From Oryzisolibacter sp. LB2S (GTDB lineage: Bacteria; Pseudomonadota; Gammaproteobacteria; Burkholderiales; Burkholderiaceae_C), in assembly GCF_040732315.1 (NCBI RefSeq), contig NZ_CP160388.1:1028501-1092500 (forward strand): DNA of 64,000 nucleotides. The letters are read 5' to 3'. The notes beneath the pieces were generated by a model, which was not told where the DNA came from, made no database searches, and saw only the letters and a program-made list of their open reading frames with translations. Every line of letters starts with the position of its first letter. Within the stretch, counting starts at the first letter, position 1. Below are positions 8,995 through 18,802 of this stretch, piece after piece. The position numbers were made by a program, and so were the translations under genes.

Positions 8995-9042
8995 GCAAAA
9001 TCGGCCTCCAGCGCCCACCGAGAAAGCGCAACCAGCTATCAA
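8995..9042 (-). repeat. 48-base dispersed repeat, copy 3 (upstream of nagZ)
   Basis: On the minus strand the arms read TTGATAGCTGGTTGCGCT and GGCGCTGGAGGCCGATTT; the right arm equals the consensus. The copy ends 16 bases before the nagZ start codon, next to the long palindrome, so the acpS-nagZ gap is largely repeat sequence. Confidence 0.9.
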
Positions 9043-9057
9043 AACGAAAGTAACTCA

Positions 9058-10140
9058 ATGACAGAACACGCCCCTTTGATCATCGACGTGGCCGGCCAGG
9101 AGCTGTCCGACGTGGACCGCCGCCGCCTGCAGCATCCGCTGGTCGGCGGCGTGATCCTGTTTGCGCGCAACTGGCAGGACCGCGCGCAGCTTGTGCGGCT
9201 CACGGCCGCCATCAAGGCCGTGCGTGATGATCTGTTGATCTGCGTGGACCACGAGGGCGGGCGCGTGCAGCGCTTTCGCACCGATGGCTTCACGCATGTC
9301 CCGCCCATGCGCGCCCTGGGCGAGCTGTGGATGCAGGATGGCAAGTCCGGCCAGGGCAGCGGCGCCATGCGCGCCATGGAGGCCGCCACGGCAGCGGGCT
9401 ATGTGCTGGGCAGCGAGCTGCGCGCCTGCGGCGTGGACTTTTCCTTCACGCCGGTGCTCGACCTCGACTGGGGCGAGAGCGGCGTGATTGGCGACCGGGC
9501 CTTCCACCGCGACCCGCGCGTGGTCGCCATGCTGGCGCGCGCGCTCATGCAGGGCCTGCTGCAGGCCGGCATGGCCAACTGCGGCAAGCATTTCCCCGGC
9601 CATGGCTTCGTCAAGGCCGATTCGCACACCGAGATTCCGGTGGACCGGCGCAGCCTCAAGGCCATCCTGCAGGATGACGCCGCGCCGTACCCCTGGCTGT
9701 CCACGGTGCTGACCAGCGTCATGCCCGCCCATGTCATCTACCCCAAGGTGGACGGCCGGCCCGCGGGCTTCTCCAGCAAATGGCTGCAGGACATTCTGCG
9801 CGGCCGCCTGCGCTTTGACGGCGCCATCTTCAGCGACGACCTGAGCATGGAGGGCGCGCGCCGCATCGATGGCCAGGTGGTGAGCTACACCGACGCGGGC
9901 GTGGCGGCGCTGAACGCCGGCTGCGACCTGGTGTTGCTGTGCAACCAGAGCCTGGGTGAGGGGACGGCCGTGGACGAGCTCATAGCCGGCCTGGCCGCCG
10001 CCCAGGCCGCGGGCCGCTGGCAGGCGAGCGGCGCGAGCGAGGCGCGCCGCCAGGCCTTGCTGCCCGAGACCCTGCCCCAGCCCTGGGACGAGCTCATGCT
10101 GCAGCCGGCCTATATGCACGCGCTGGACCTGTTGCCCTGA
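9058..10140 (+). CDS. nagZ: Beta-N-acetylhexosaminidase (peptidoglycan recycling)
   Basis: NagZ is a cytoplasmic family 3 glycosidase that removes N-acetylglucosamine from anhydro-muropeptides during cell-wall recycling. The 360-residue protein has family motifs CVDHEGGRVQRF, GKHFPGHG, SHTEIP (catalytic His loop) and the nucleophile Asp in FSDDLSMEGA. The start ATG at 9058 gives the family N-terminus LIIDVAGQELSDVDR; upstream bases in the same frame are repeat sequence. It lies 17 bases before the phosphofructokinase gene. Confidence 0.96.
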   Translation: MTEHAPLIIDVAGQELSDVDRRRLQHPLVGGVILFARNWQDRAQLVRLTAAIKAVRDDLLICVDHEGGRVQRFRTDGFTHVPPMRALGELWMQDGKSGQGSGAMRAMEAATAAGYVLGSELRACGVDFSFTPVLDLDWGESGVIGDRAFHRDPRVVAMLARALMQGLLQAGMANCGKHFPGHGFVKADSHTEIPVDRRSLKAILQDDAAPYPWLSTVLTSVMPAHVIYPKVDGRPAGFSSKWLQDILRGRLRFDGAIFSDDLSMEGARRIDGQVVSYTDAGVAALNAGCDLVLLCNQSLGEGTAVDELIAGLAAAQAAGRWQASGASEARRQALLPETLPQPWDELMLQPAYMHALDLLP

Positions 10141-10157
10141 AGGCCGGAGGAGGCGAT

Positions 10158-11210
10158 ATGCGCGTAGGAGTGCTGACCGGCGGCGGCGATTGCCCGGGGC
10201 TGAATGCGGTGATTCGCGCCGTCACCAAGTCGCTCATCCACCATGGCCGCTGCGAGGTGCTGGGCATTGCCGACGGCTTCGAGGGCCTGATGGGCGACAC
10301 GCCGCGCACGCTGCCACTGGCCTGGGTGCAGGTCTCGGGCATTCTGCACATGGGCGGCACCATCCTGGGCACGAGTAACAGCGCGAACCCCTTGAAGGAC
10401 GCGGCCACGCTGGCGCAGGTCGAGCGCAACGTGCGTGCGCTGGGCCTGGACGTGGTGGTCGCCATCGGCGGTGATGGCACCATGAGCCTGGCCCATGGCC
10501 TCAGGCAGATCGGTCTGTCCTGCGTGGGCGTGCCCAAGACCATAGACAACGACATCGCGCTGTGCGAGCGCAGCTTTGGCTTCGACACGGCGGTGGCCAC
10601 GGCCACCGAGGCGCTGCACCGCGTGGAGAGCACGGCCAGCAGCCACCATCGCGTGATGATCGTCGAGACCATGGGCCGCAACGCCGGCTGGCTGGCGCTG
10701 GAGGCCGGCATCGCCGGCGCGGCCGACATCATCCTGCTGCCCGAGATCGACTACGACCTCGACGCCATCATCGACCGCTGCCGCGAGCGCGAGCAGCGCC
10801 AGCGCTACACCATCATCTGCATGGGCGAGGGCGCCAAGCCGCGCGGCGGCACGCTCACCGTGCGCGAGCATGTCGCCGGCAGCCCCGACCCGGTGCGCTT
10901 GGGCGGCGTGGCCCATGTGTTGCGCCAGCAACTGCAGCCGCACCTCAGGAGCGAGGTGCGCGCCACCGTGCTGGGCCATGTGCAGCGCGGCGGCGATCCC
11001 ACGCCGTTCGACCGCGTGCTGGCCACGCGCTTTGGCCACCATGCGGCGCAGCTCGTCATCGAGGGGCGCCTGGGCCGCATGGTCACGCTGCAGGACGGAC
11101 GAACGGGCAGCGTGGACATTGCGCGGGTGGCCAACACCCAGCGCAAGGTGCCGTTGGACCACGAGCTCATCGTCACCGCACGCGACATTGGCGTCTGCCT
11201 GGGCGATTGA
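10158..11210 (+). CDS. 6-phosphofructokinase, ATP- or pyrophosphate-dependent
   Basis: A 350-residue PfkA-family enzyme phosphorylating fructose 6-phosphate. Motifs seen are GGGDCPGLN (8-16), GGDGT (104-108), PKTIDND (126-132) and MGRNAGWLA. In this family Gly versus Asp in the GG(D/E)xT motif separates ATP from pyrophosphate users, and Lys in PKTIDND is shared by pyrophosphate enzymes and some actinobacterial ATP enzymes. Gly107 plus Lys127 therefore resembles the latter mixed type, with ATP favoured but not proven. GGAGGAGG precedes the ATG at 10158. Many relatives rely on the Entner-Doudoroff route, which makes the gene noteworthy. Confidence 0.88.
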   Translation: MRVGVLTGGGDCPGLNAVIRAVTKSLIHHGRCEVLGIADGFEGLMGDTPRTLPLAWVQVSGILHMGGTILGTSNSANPLKDAATLAQVERNVRALGLDVVVAIGGDGTMSLAHGLRQIGLSCVGVPKTIDNDIALCERSFGFDTAVATATEALHRVESTASSHHRVMIVETMGRNAGWLALEAGIAGAADIILLPEIDYDLDAIIDRCREREQRQRYTIICMGEGAKPRGGTLTVREHVAGSPDPVRLGGVAHVLRQQLQPHLRSEVRATVLGHVQRGGDPTPFDRVLATRFGHHAAQLVIEGRLGRMVTLQDGRTGSVDIARVANTQRKVPLDHELIVTARDIGVCLGD

Positions 11211-11251
11211 TCGGGCCTGAGCCCACACCGGCGCGCCGAGTGCGCGGCCGG

Positions 11252-11288
11252 TTGGGGTTTTCATAAAGATTCATGTAAAATGAAACTT
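11252..11288 (+). promoter_or_regulatory. NsrR-type operator over the nnrS promoter
   Basis: Bases 11266-11288 form a 23-base palindrome: left half AAGATTCATGT, right half AAATGAAACTT, centre A. It matches the enterobacterial NsrR consensus (AAGATGCATTT, A, AAATGCATCTT) at 19 of 23 positions. It covers a -10-like TAAAAT (11276-11281), with TTGGGG (11252-11257) as a possible -35 at 18 bases. This is the expected position for a nitric-oxide-sensing repressor. Confidence 0.75.
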
Positions 11289-11331
11289 AAGGTGGTCGCC
11301 GTTTCGGACTGGTTCCACATCTCCTGATTTC

Positions 11332-12531
11332 ATGATGCAACTCCACCAAATCTCTGACAAACCGCAACCGGCCGCCGCGCTGCCGGGTTGGCCCGTGCTG
11401 CGCCTGGGCTTCAGGCCGTTCTATCTGGGCGCGGCGCTGCTGGCCTGCCTGTCGGTGCCGGTGTGGGCCGCGGCGTTCCTGGGTTACTTCGATCTGCGGC
11501 TGGATCTGCCGCCGCTCCTGTGGCATGGCCATGAGATGCTTTTCGGCTTTGCCGCGGGTGTCGTCGTGGGCTTTCTGCTCACCGCCGTAAAGGCCTGGAC
11601 GGGGCTGGAGACCGCGCGCGGGCCGCTGCTGGGCGCGCTGATCCTGTTGTGGCTGGCGGCGCGCATCGCGGCGCTGGGCGCGCCCTATGGCGTGTTCATG
11701 GCGCTGGACATGGCGCTTCTGCCGGCCGCGGCGCTGGTGCTGCTGCGCGTGCTCATCAAGGCCGGCAACAAGCGCAACATTCCGCTCGTCTCGCTGCTGC
11801 TGCTCATGACGCTGGCCAATCTGGCCTTCCACCTCTCGGTGCTGGGCGTGATCACCTGGTCCGCCGTGTCGGCGCTGTATGCGCAGCTCGCGCTGATCAT
11901 GATGGTGGTGTGCGTGATGACGGGACGCGTCGTGCCCATGTTCACCAAGAACGTCACGCCCGGTCTGGTGATCAACGTCTCGCGCAGGTTCGAGATGACG
12001 CTGCTGGCCGTGACCGCGGTCACGCTGGCGCTGTGGGTGCTGCAGGCGCCCGCCGCGCTGCTCGGGCTCGCCAGCGCGCTGGCGGCGGTGCTGCATGCCG
12101 TGCGCCTGTGGCACTGGCATCCCCAGGTGACGCTCAAGCGCCCCATCCTGTGGATATTGCATCTGTCCTATGCCTGGACGCCGCTGGGCTTTGCGCTGCT
12201 GGCACTGGCCCAATGGGGGCTGGTGGGCGTGTCGCTCGCCGTGCATGCGTTTGCGATCGGCGTGATCGGTGGGCTGATCATCGGAATGATCACGCGCACC
12301 GCACGCGGGCACACGGGCCGGCCGCTGATGGCCTCGCGTGGCGAGGTCGTGGCCTATGTGCTGGTGCTGCTGGCCGCCGTGGCGCGCGTGCTGGTGCCCG
12401 CGCTTCAGCCGGCCTGGTATGCCTACGCCGTGGAGGCCGCCGCCTGCCTGTGGGCCGTGGCCTTTGCGATCTACCTGGTGATCTACACCCCCTGGCTCAC
12501 GCAGACGCGCCTTGATGGCAAGGACGGCTGA
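11332..12531 (+). CDS. nnrS: NnrS family membrane protein (nitric-oxide stress)
   Basis: A 399-residue polytopic inner-membrane protein with about 12 hydrophobic segments. It begins with the conserved LRLGFRPFYLGAALLA block and has WHGHEMLFGFAAGVVVGFLLTAV, GRVVPMFTKN and HAFAIGVIGGLIIGM, all typical of NnrS, a haem- and copper-containing protein linked to relief of nitrosative stress. ATG 11332 is followed directly by a second ATG at 11335 and either may be used. An NsrR-like operator lies 44 bases upstream and a DUF2249 gene 48 bases downstream, consistent with a small NO-responsive operon. Confidence 0.93.
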   Translation: MMQLHQISDKPQPAAALPGWPVLRLGFRPFYLGAALLACLSVPVWAAAFLGYFDLRLDLPPLLWHGHEMLFGFAAGVVVGFLLTAVKAWTGLETARGPLLGALILLWLAARIAALGAPYGVFMALDMALLPAAALVLLRVLIKAGNKRNIPLVSLLLLMTLANLAFHLSVLGVITWSAVSALYAQLALIMMVVCVMTGRVVPMFTKNVTPGLVINVSRRFEMTLLAVTAVTLALWVLQAPAALLGLASALAAVLHAVRLWHWHPQVTLKRPILWILHLSYAWTPLGFALLALAQWGLVGVSLAVHAFAIGVIGGLIIGMITRTARGHTGRPLMASRGEVVAYVLVLLAAVARVLVPALQPAWYAYAVEAAACLWAVAFAIYLVIYTPWLTQTRLDGKDG

Positions 12532-12579
12532 GCCGATTCCCCTTCCTCTTCCCGATTTCTTTACCTGAAAGGTTGAACC

Positions 12580-12870
12580 ATGAGCACCACCGTTGCCGAA
12601 ATCGACGTGCGCACCATCCCCCCCTACGAGCGCCACGCGCAGATCTTTGGCCGTTTCGACGCCCTGCAGCCGGGCGAGTCGTTCGTGATCGTCAATGACC
12701 ACAACCCCGTGCCGCTGCACATGCAGCTCGAGGGCCGCGCCCCCGGTCAGCTGGCCTGGACCTATCTGCAGCAGGGCCCGGATCTGTGGCGTGTGCAGAT
12801 CGGCAAGCAGGCCGCATCCAAGAACTCCGCCGAGGATTCCTGCTGCTCGGGCGGCGCCTGCTGCGGCTGA
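12580..12870 (+). CDS. DUF2249 domain protein with Cys-rich tail
   Basis: A 96-residue cytoplasmic protein. The DUF2249 fold spans about 8-76 (DVRTIPPYERHAQIFGRFDAL, then GESFVIVNDHNPVPL and the closing WRVQIGK). The tail, EDSCCSGGACCG, has four cysteines in two pairs and could bind metal or undergo redox chemistry; that is inference. DUF2249 genes are frequent neighbours of nnrS and NO-response genes. AAAGGTTGAACC precedes the ATG. It probably shares the nnrS transcript, which ends at the terminator at 12923. Confidence 0.9.
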   Translation: MSTTVAEIDVRTIPPYERHAQIFGRFDALQPGESFVIVNDHNPVPLHMQLEGRAPGQLAWTYLQQGPDLWRVQIGKQAASKNSAEDSCCSGGACCG

Positions 12871-12922
12871 TCCGGTTCCTGACCGAGTCTGATGTCGGCG
12901 GCCTGCGGGCTGCCAAAAACAC

Positions 12923-12956
12923 AAAGGGGAGCGTGCATTGCACGCTCCCCTTTTTT
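12923..12956. terminator. Bidirectional terminator between DUF2249 gene and livF
   Basis: The 14-bp stem AAAGGGGAGCGTGC/GCACGCTCCCCTTT has a 3-base loop, T's on the right and A's on the left. It serves the plus-strand nnrS operon and the minus-strand liv operon, which converge here. Confidence 0.92.
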
Positions 12957-12976
12957 CGGATTGGCAGGACGCGGGG

Positions 12977-13690
12977 TCAATGGCCCAGATAGGCCTTGCG
13001 CACGTCGGGGTTGGTGAGCAGGTTGGCGCCCGTGTCCTCGAGCACCAGGCGGCCTGTCTCGAGCACGTAGCCACGGTCGGCAATCGACAGCGCCCGGTTC
13101 GCGTTCTGCTCCACCAGGAACACCGTCACGCCCTGGGCGCGAATGGCCTGGATGATCTCGAAGATCTGCGCAATGATGAGTGGTGCCAGGCCCAGCGTGG
13201 GCTCGTCGAGCAGCAAGAGGCGTGGTTTGCTCATGAGGGCGCGGCCAATGGCCAGCATCTGTTGCTCGCCGCCGCTCATGGTGCCGGCGCGCTGGTTGGC
13301 CCGGTCCTTCAGGCGGGGAAACAGCTTGTAGGCGTATTCCATGCCCTCGGCAATCGCCTCCTTGGTCTGAAAGAAGCCGCCCATCTGCAGGTTCTCGGCC
13401 ACGGTGAGTGCAGGGAAGATGCGCCGCCCCTCGGGTGAGATGGCGATCCCCTTTCTCATGATCAGATGCGAGGGGGCGTTGGTGATGTCCTCGCCCTCGA
13501 ACAGTATCTGGCCGCTGCTGGCGCGCGGGTTGCCGCACAGCGTCATCAACAGCGAGGTCTTGCCCGCGCCGTTGGAGCCGATGAGCGAGACGATCTCGCC
13601 CTGGTTCACGTGCAGGCTGACATTGTTGACGGCGCAGATCGCGCCGTAGTGGGTGCTGATGCCCTTGAGTTCGAGCATGGCTTGCATCAT
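12977..13690 (-). CDS. livF: Branched-chain amino-acid ABC transporter, ATP-binding protein LivF
   Basis: One of the two ATPases of the high-affinity Leu/Ile/Val (LIV-I) importer. The 237-residue protein has Walker A GSNGAGKTS, signature TMSGGEQQMLAIGRAL, Walker B LLLLDEPTLGLAP and the H-loop replaced by Gln (LVEQNA), which is normal in LivF. The ATG at 13690 overlaps the livG stop (ATGATG); an ATG at 13687 is equally possible. It is last in the livHMGF block and ends at the terminator at 12923. Confidence 0.95.
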   Translation of the reverse strand: MMQAMLELKGISTHYGAICAVNNVSLHVNQGEIVSLIGSNGAGKTSLLMTLCGNPRASSGQILFEGEDITNAPSHLIMRKGIAISPEGRRIFPALTVAENLQMGGFFQTKEAIAEGMEYAYKLFPRLKDRANQRAGTMSGGEQQMLAIGRALMSKPRLLLLDEPTLGLAPLIIAQIFEIIQAIRAQGVTVFLVEQNANRALSIADRGYVLETGRLVLEDTGANLLTNPDVRKAYLGH

Positions 13691-14466
13691 TCTTCTCCGA
13701 GGTAGGCCTTGATCACGCGCTCGTCCTTCTGTATGGCCTCGGGCGTGCCCAGGGCGATCGGGCGGCCGTATTCCATCACCAGGATGCGCTCGGACACGCC
13801 CATCACCAGGCTCATGTCGTGCTCGATGAGCAGAACCGCCACGCCGTATTCCTGGCGCAGCTTCTCGATCAGGCCCTGCAGGTCCTTCTTCTCCTGCGGG
13901 TTCAGGCCCGCCGCGGGCTCGTCGAGCATGAGCACGCGCGGCTTGGTGACCATGCAGCGCGCGATCTCCAGGCGCCGCTGGTGCCCGTAGGCGAGGTTGC
14001 CGGCCTCGCGGTTCACGAACTCGCGCAGGCCCATGTAGTCGAGCCAGTGCAGCGCGTTCTGCAAGGCCTTTTCCTCGCTCTCGCGGTAGCTGCGGGTCTT
14101 GAACAGGCCCGACAGCAGATTGGTCGAGAGATGCCGGTGCTGGGCCACGAGCAGGTTTTCCAGCACCGTCATGTGCTTGAACAGGCGCACGTTCTGAAAC
14201 GTGCGCACCAGGCCGTGCAGGGCCACGCTGTGGCTGCCCTGGCCGGCAATGTCCTGGCCCTGCAGGCGGATCTTGCCGGTGGTCGGTCGGTAGAAGCCAC
14301 TGATGCAGTTGAACACCGTGGTCTTGCCCGCGCCGTTGGGGCCGATGATGGCGAAGATCTCGCGTTCCTTGACGTCGAAGGCGATGCCGTCGACGGCCAG
14401 CAGGCCGCCAAAGCGCATGCTCAGGCCCTCGACCTGCAGAAAGCTGTTGTTGCTGCTGCCGGCCAT
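13687..14466 (-). CDS. livG: Branched-chain amino-acid ABC transporter, ATP-binding protein LivG
   Basis: Second ATPase of the LIV-type importer, 259 residues. It has Walker A GPNGAGKTTVFN, signature near NLAYGHQRRLEIARCM (a common LivG variant), Walker B VLMLDEPAAGLNP and His switch LLIEHDMSLVM. The C-terminal KDERVIKAYLGEE is typical of LivG. It abuts livM without a gap and overlaps livF, so translation is coupled throughout the block. Confidence 0.95.
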   Translation of the reverse strand: MAGSSNNSFLQVEGLSMRFGGLLAVDGIAFDVKEREIFAIIGPNGAGKTTVFNCISGFYRPTTGKIRLQGQDIAGQGSHSVALHGLVRTFQNVRLFKHMTVLENLLVAQHRHLSTNLLSGLFKTRSYRESEEKALQNALHWLDYMGLREFVNREAGNLAYGHQRRLEIARCMVTKPRVLMLDEPAAGLNPQEKKDLQGLIEKLRQEYGVAVLLIEHDMSLVMGVSERILVMEYGRPIALGTPEAIQKDERVIKAYLGEE

Positions 14467-15722
<1,256 letters not shown>

Positions 15723-15723
<1 letters not shown>

Positions 15724-16649
15724 CAGACTTTCTCCACTTCGGGTTTGCCCAGCAGGCCGGTGGGGCGGAACAGCAGGATCAGCACCAGCAGGCTGAAGGC
15801 CACGATGTCCTTGTATTCCGACGAGATGTAGGCGGCGGCGAAGGTCTCGGCCACGCCGAGCAACACGCCGCCGAGCATGGCGCCGGGGATGGAGCCGATG
15901 CCACCGAGCACGGCGGCCGTGAAGGCCTTGACGCCGACGATGAAGCCGATGAAGGGGTTGAGCTTGCCCACGGCCAGCGCGATCAGCACGCCGCCGACGG
16001 CGGCGAGCACCGCGCCCAGAATGAAGGTGAAGGAGATCACGCGGTTCACGTCTATGCCGAGCAGCCCGGCCATGTGCATGTCCTGCGAACAGGCGCGGCT
16101 GGCGCGGCCCATGCGCGAATGCTTGATGTAGAGCGTGAGGGCGATCATCAGCACCACCGTGACCACGATGATGAGCACGCGGGTGTAGGGCACGTAGACC
16201 TCGAAGCCGCCTTCGGCACCAAAGCGCAGCGCACCGGGCAGCAGCGAGGGCACGGCCATGTCGCGTGCGCCCTGGCCCAGGGCCACCCAGTTCTGCAGAA
16301 AGATGGACATGCCGATGGCCGAGATCAGGGCCACCAGGCGGGGGCCATTGCGCAGCGGCTTGTAGGCGACCTGTTCGACGACAAAGCCGTAGACGCCCGT
16401 GACCAGCACCGCCACGAGCAGCATGAGCGCGATGATGACGGCGATGGGCAGGCCGCTTTGCGTGCCTATGGCGGCCAGGGTGACGAGGCCGGCATAGGCG
16501 CCGATCATGTAAATCTCGCCGTGCGCGAAGTTGATCATGCCGATGATGCCGTACACCATGGTGTAGCCGATGGCAATCAGTGCGTAGATCGCTCCGAGCG
16601 ACAGGCCATTGAAGAGCTGTTGCAACAGCTGCGGCAGGAATTCAGACAT
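15723..16649 (-). CDS. livH: Branched-chain amino-acid ABC transporter, permease LivH
   Basis: Permease subunit of 308 residues and eight or so membrane segments. It has [23 protein letters not shown], the LivH signature, and the cytoplasmic loop [23 protein letters not shown]. The ATG at 16649 is chosen because GAGAGG lies just upstream and the homologous N-terminus begins there; an in-frame upstream start would add 18 unrelated residues. It is separated from livK by 172 bases holding a hairpin that may lower downstream expression. Confidence 0.94.
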
Positions 16650-16762
16650 CCTGGGCCTCTCGATAAAGAGATGGGAAGAAAAGGGGAGGCAGGTCCCGGA
16701 CACGGAGAACCCGCCCGACGCGAATGCCGGGCATTGTCACAGTGTCTGGGGCAAACGGCAAA

Positions 16763-16807
16763 ACACCCCGATCGCCGTGGTTCCTCAGGGGGGAGGCGTC
16801 GGGGTGT
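16763..16807 (-). terminator. Attenuator-like hairpin between livK and livH
   Basis: Read on the minus strand, ACACCCCGA pairs with TCGGGGTGT around a 27-base loop and is followed by TTTTG. It lies just downstream of livK and ahead of livHMGF. Partial termination here would give more binding protein than membrane components, a common arrangement for ABC operons. Confidence 0.5.
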
Positions 16808-16821
16808 CGGAGGCGGGATGC

Positions 16822-17940
16822 TTACTTGGCGACGGACTTGCTGCCGTCCTTGTGCCACTCGAAGATCTGGAAGTCGAAGGACTTCAGGTCACCGTTCTTG
16901 TTCCAGCTGATGGCGCCCAGGGGCGTCTCGAAGCTGGTCTTGTGCATGTGGTCTGCCACCTTGGTGGGGTTGTCACCCACGGCCTTGACGCTGTCGATGA
17001 TGACCTGCGCGGCGGCATAGGCCGTCATCTGGAAGGCACCACCCGGGTCACGCTTGTTGTCCTTGAAGGCCTTCACGATGGCGGCGTTCTTGGGGTTGGT
17101 GGAGAAGTCGGCAGGCAGGGTCAGCAGCATGCCCTCGACGGCGGGGCCGGCAATGGCGTTGACCTCGGGGTTGCCCACGCCCTCGGGGCCCATCATCTTG
17201 ACCTTCAGGCCCTGTTCGCCGGCCTGGCGCAGCAGCAGGCCCATCTCGGGGTGGTAGCCGCCGTAGTAGACGAAGTCCACGCCGGCGCTCTTGAGCTTGG
17301 TGATGACGGCGGAGTAGTCGCTGTCACCGGCGTTGATGCCCTCGAACAGCGCCACGTTGATGCCGGCCTTCTTCAGGTCGTCGCGCACCGAGGAGGCGAT
17401 GCCCTGGCCATAGGACTGCTTGTCGTGCAGCACGGCCACCTTCTTGGGCTTGACCTTCTCGGCGATGAACTTGGCAGCGGCCGGGCCCTGCTGGTCATCG
17501 CGGCCGATGGTGCGGAAGATGAAGTGGAAGTTCTTGCCCTCGGTGAGTGCGGGCGAGGTGGCGGACGGGGTCACGACGACCACGCCCTCGTTGTTGTAGA
17601 TCGGAGCGGCGGCAATGGCGGCGCCGGAGCACACGGGGCCGACCACATAGTGGATCTTGTCGTTGATCACGCGGTTGGCGGCCACGGGACCCTGCTTGGG
17701 TTCGCAGGCATCGTCCACGATCACGGTCTCGATCTTCTTGCCATTGATGCCGCCGGCGGCGTTGGCCTGCTCGACGGCGGTGAGTACACCTTCCTTGACC
17801 ATGTCACCGTACTGGGTGAGCGGGCCGGTGGCCGGGATGACCATGGCGATCTTGACCTGCGCATGTGCAGTGGACAGCAGGGCTGCGCTGGCCACGCCCA
17901 GTGCGGCGACGATGGTATGCATGCGGAACGGGATGCTCAT
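16822..17940 (-). CDS. livK: Branched-chain amino-acid ABC transporter, periplasmic binding protein
   Basis: A 372-residue LivJ/LivK-type receptor. The Sec signal peptide covers about 1-27 and probably cleaves after STAHA. The mature part begins QVKIAMVIPATGPLTQYG and contains GGINGKKIETVIVDDACEPK, typical of the periplasmic-binding type I fold. The ATG at 17940 follows GGAGATCG at the right spacing. It is first in the liv operon. LivK versus LivJ naming is arbitrary here; the ligand is probably Leu/Ile/Val. Confidence 0.93.
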   Translation of the reverse strand: MSIPFRMHTIVAALGVASAALLSTAHAQVKIAMVIPATGPLTQYGDMVKEGVLTAVEQANAAGGINGKKIETVIVDDACEPKQGPVAANRVINDKIHYVVGPVCSGAAIAAAPIYNNEGVVVVTPSATSPALTEGKNFHFIFRTIGRDDQQGPAAAKFIAEKVKPKKVAVLHDKQSYGQGIASSVRDDLKKAGINVALFEGINAGDSDYSAVITKLKSAGVDFVYYGGYHPEMGLLLRQAGEQGLKVKMMGPEGVGNPEVNAIAGPAVEGMLLTLPADFSTNPKNAAIVKAFKDNKRDPGGAFQMTAYAAAQVIIDSVKAVGDNPTKVADHMHKTSFETPLGAISWNKNGDLKSFDFQIFEWHKDGSKSVAK

Positions 17941-17983
17941 AAAAACGATCTCCAACTTTTGGTAAAGCGGTCTGAACAATCGA

Positions 17984-18003
17984 CAGGCCCCGGTAGGGGC
18001 CTG
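17984..18003 (-). promoter_or_regulatory. Perfect hairpin in the livK upstream region
   Basis: CAGGCCCC and GGGGCCTG pair perfectly around a four-base loop, 44-63 bases upstream of the livK start codon, probably in the 5' untranslated region. It could be a stability or regulatory structure. No Leu/Val/Ile-rich leader peptide is apparent. Confidence 0.4.
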
Positions 18004-18138
18004 CAATCAAACCGCCATGATTGGCCGTGTGCATGGTATTGGCAACAGGGTAAGCAAGGCTGGCACTGATACCAATTTTTTGCTACGGCGGGCAGGCAGT
18101 TGTCATGGGTCAACTTCCTGGTCCTGCCCCTCGTGCCA

Positions 18139-18795
18139 TCAGGGAAAGCTGACCGCCTTCGGGGCAGATGCCGATTCTGCCCCAGCCGCGGCCTGTGAAG
18201 CCGCTGTGGGATGAAGCTTGTGGGCCGGCACCGGCGTGCCCGCGCGCCAGCGGCGCACCACGCGCTGGAAGATCAGTGCATTGGGTATCTGCAGCAGCGT
18301 GCCGGGGTCGGGGGCCGTGGCATCTTCGAGTGTGGTGTAGAGCAGGTTGATGTCCAGCACCCGGCCCAGGGCGCCGGGCTTTTCGGCCGTGTCCAGCAGC
18401 TCGATGTGGTCACCCACGCGAAACGGCCCCACGGTGAGGATCAGAAACGCGCAGAACAGGTTGGACAGCACGCTCCACGCCGCAAAGAAGGCCACGGCGC
18501 CGACGGTGGCAAAGCCGGTGAAGGCCGTCCACAGCACGGTGGCGGACACGCCCAGGCGCTCGAGCGCCAGCAGCGCGGCACCGCCCAGGACCAGCCAGCG
18601 CACGACGGCATTGATGGGTGTCAGCAGCTCGTGCGGAAACTGGTAGTGGTCGCTCGCGCGCCGGATCAGGCGTCGCAGCAGGTAGTGCAGCAGCAGCGCC
18701 GCCAGAAGAATGAGCGCGATCTGCGTGCCCGGCACGATGATGTCGAGCCAGTCGTGCATCCAGGGCGGGAGGATGTTCTTCAGGCGCTCGAGCAT
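18139..18795 (-). CDS. Small mechanosensitive channel of the MscS family
   Basis: A 218-residue protein, shorter than E. coli MscS (286). Three membrane segments lie at about 20-41, 64-83 and 90-120, the last being the Gly/Ala-rich pore helix (AFTGFATVGAVAFFAAWSVLSN). A short beta domain follows (FRVGDHIELL...LGRVLDINLLYTTLED). The C-terminus is an Ala/Ser-rich tail in place of the large vestibule domain. It lies seven bases after lysS and may share its transcript. Role: release of solutes on hypo-osmotic shock, inferred from the family. Confidence 0.85.
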   Translation of the reverse strand: MLERLKNILPPWMHDWLDIIVPGTQIALILLAALLLHYLLRRLIRRASDHYQFPHELLTPINAVVRWLVLGGAALLALERLGVSATVLWTAFTGFATVGAVAFFAAWSVLSNLFCAFLILTVGPFRVGDHIELLDTAEKPGALGRVLDINLLYTTLEDATAPDPGTLLQIPNALIFQRVVRRWRAGTPVPAHKLHPTAASQAAAGAESASAPKAVSFP

Positions 18796-18802
18796 GGCGG
18801 GT

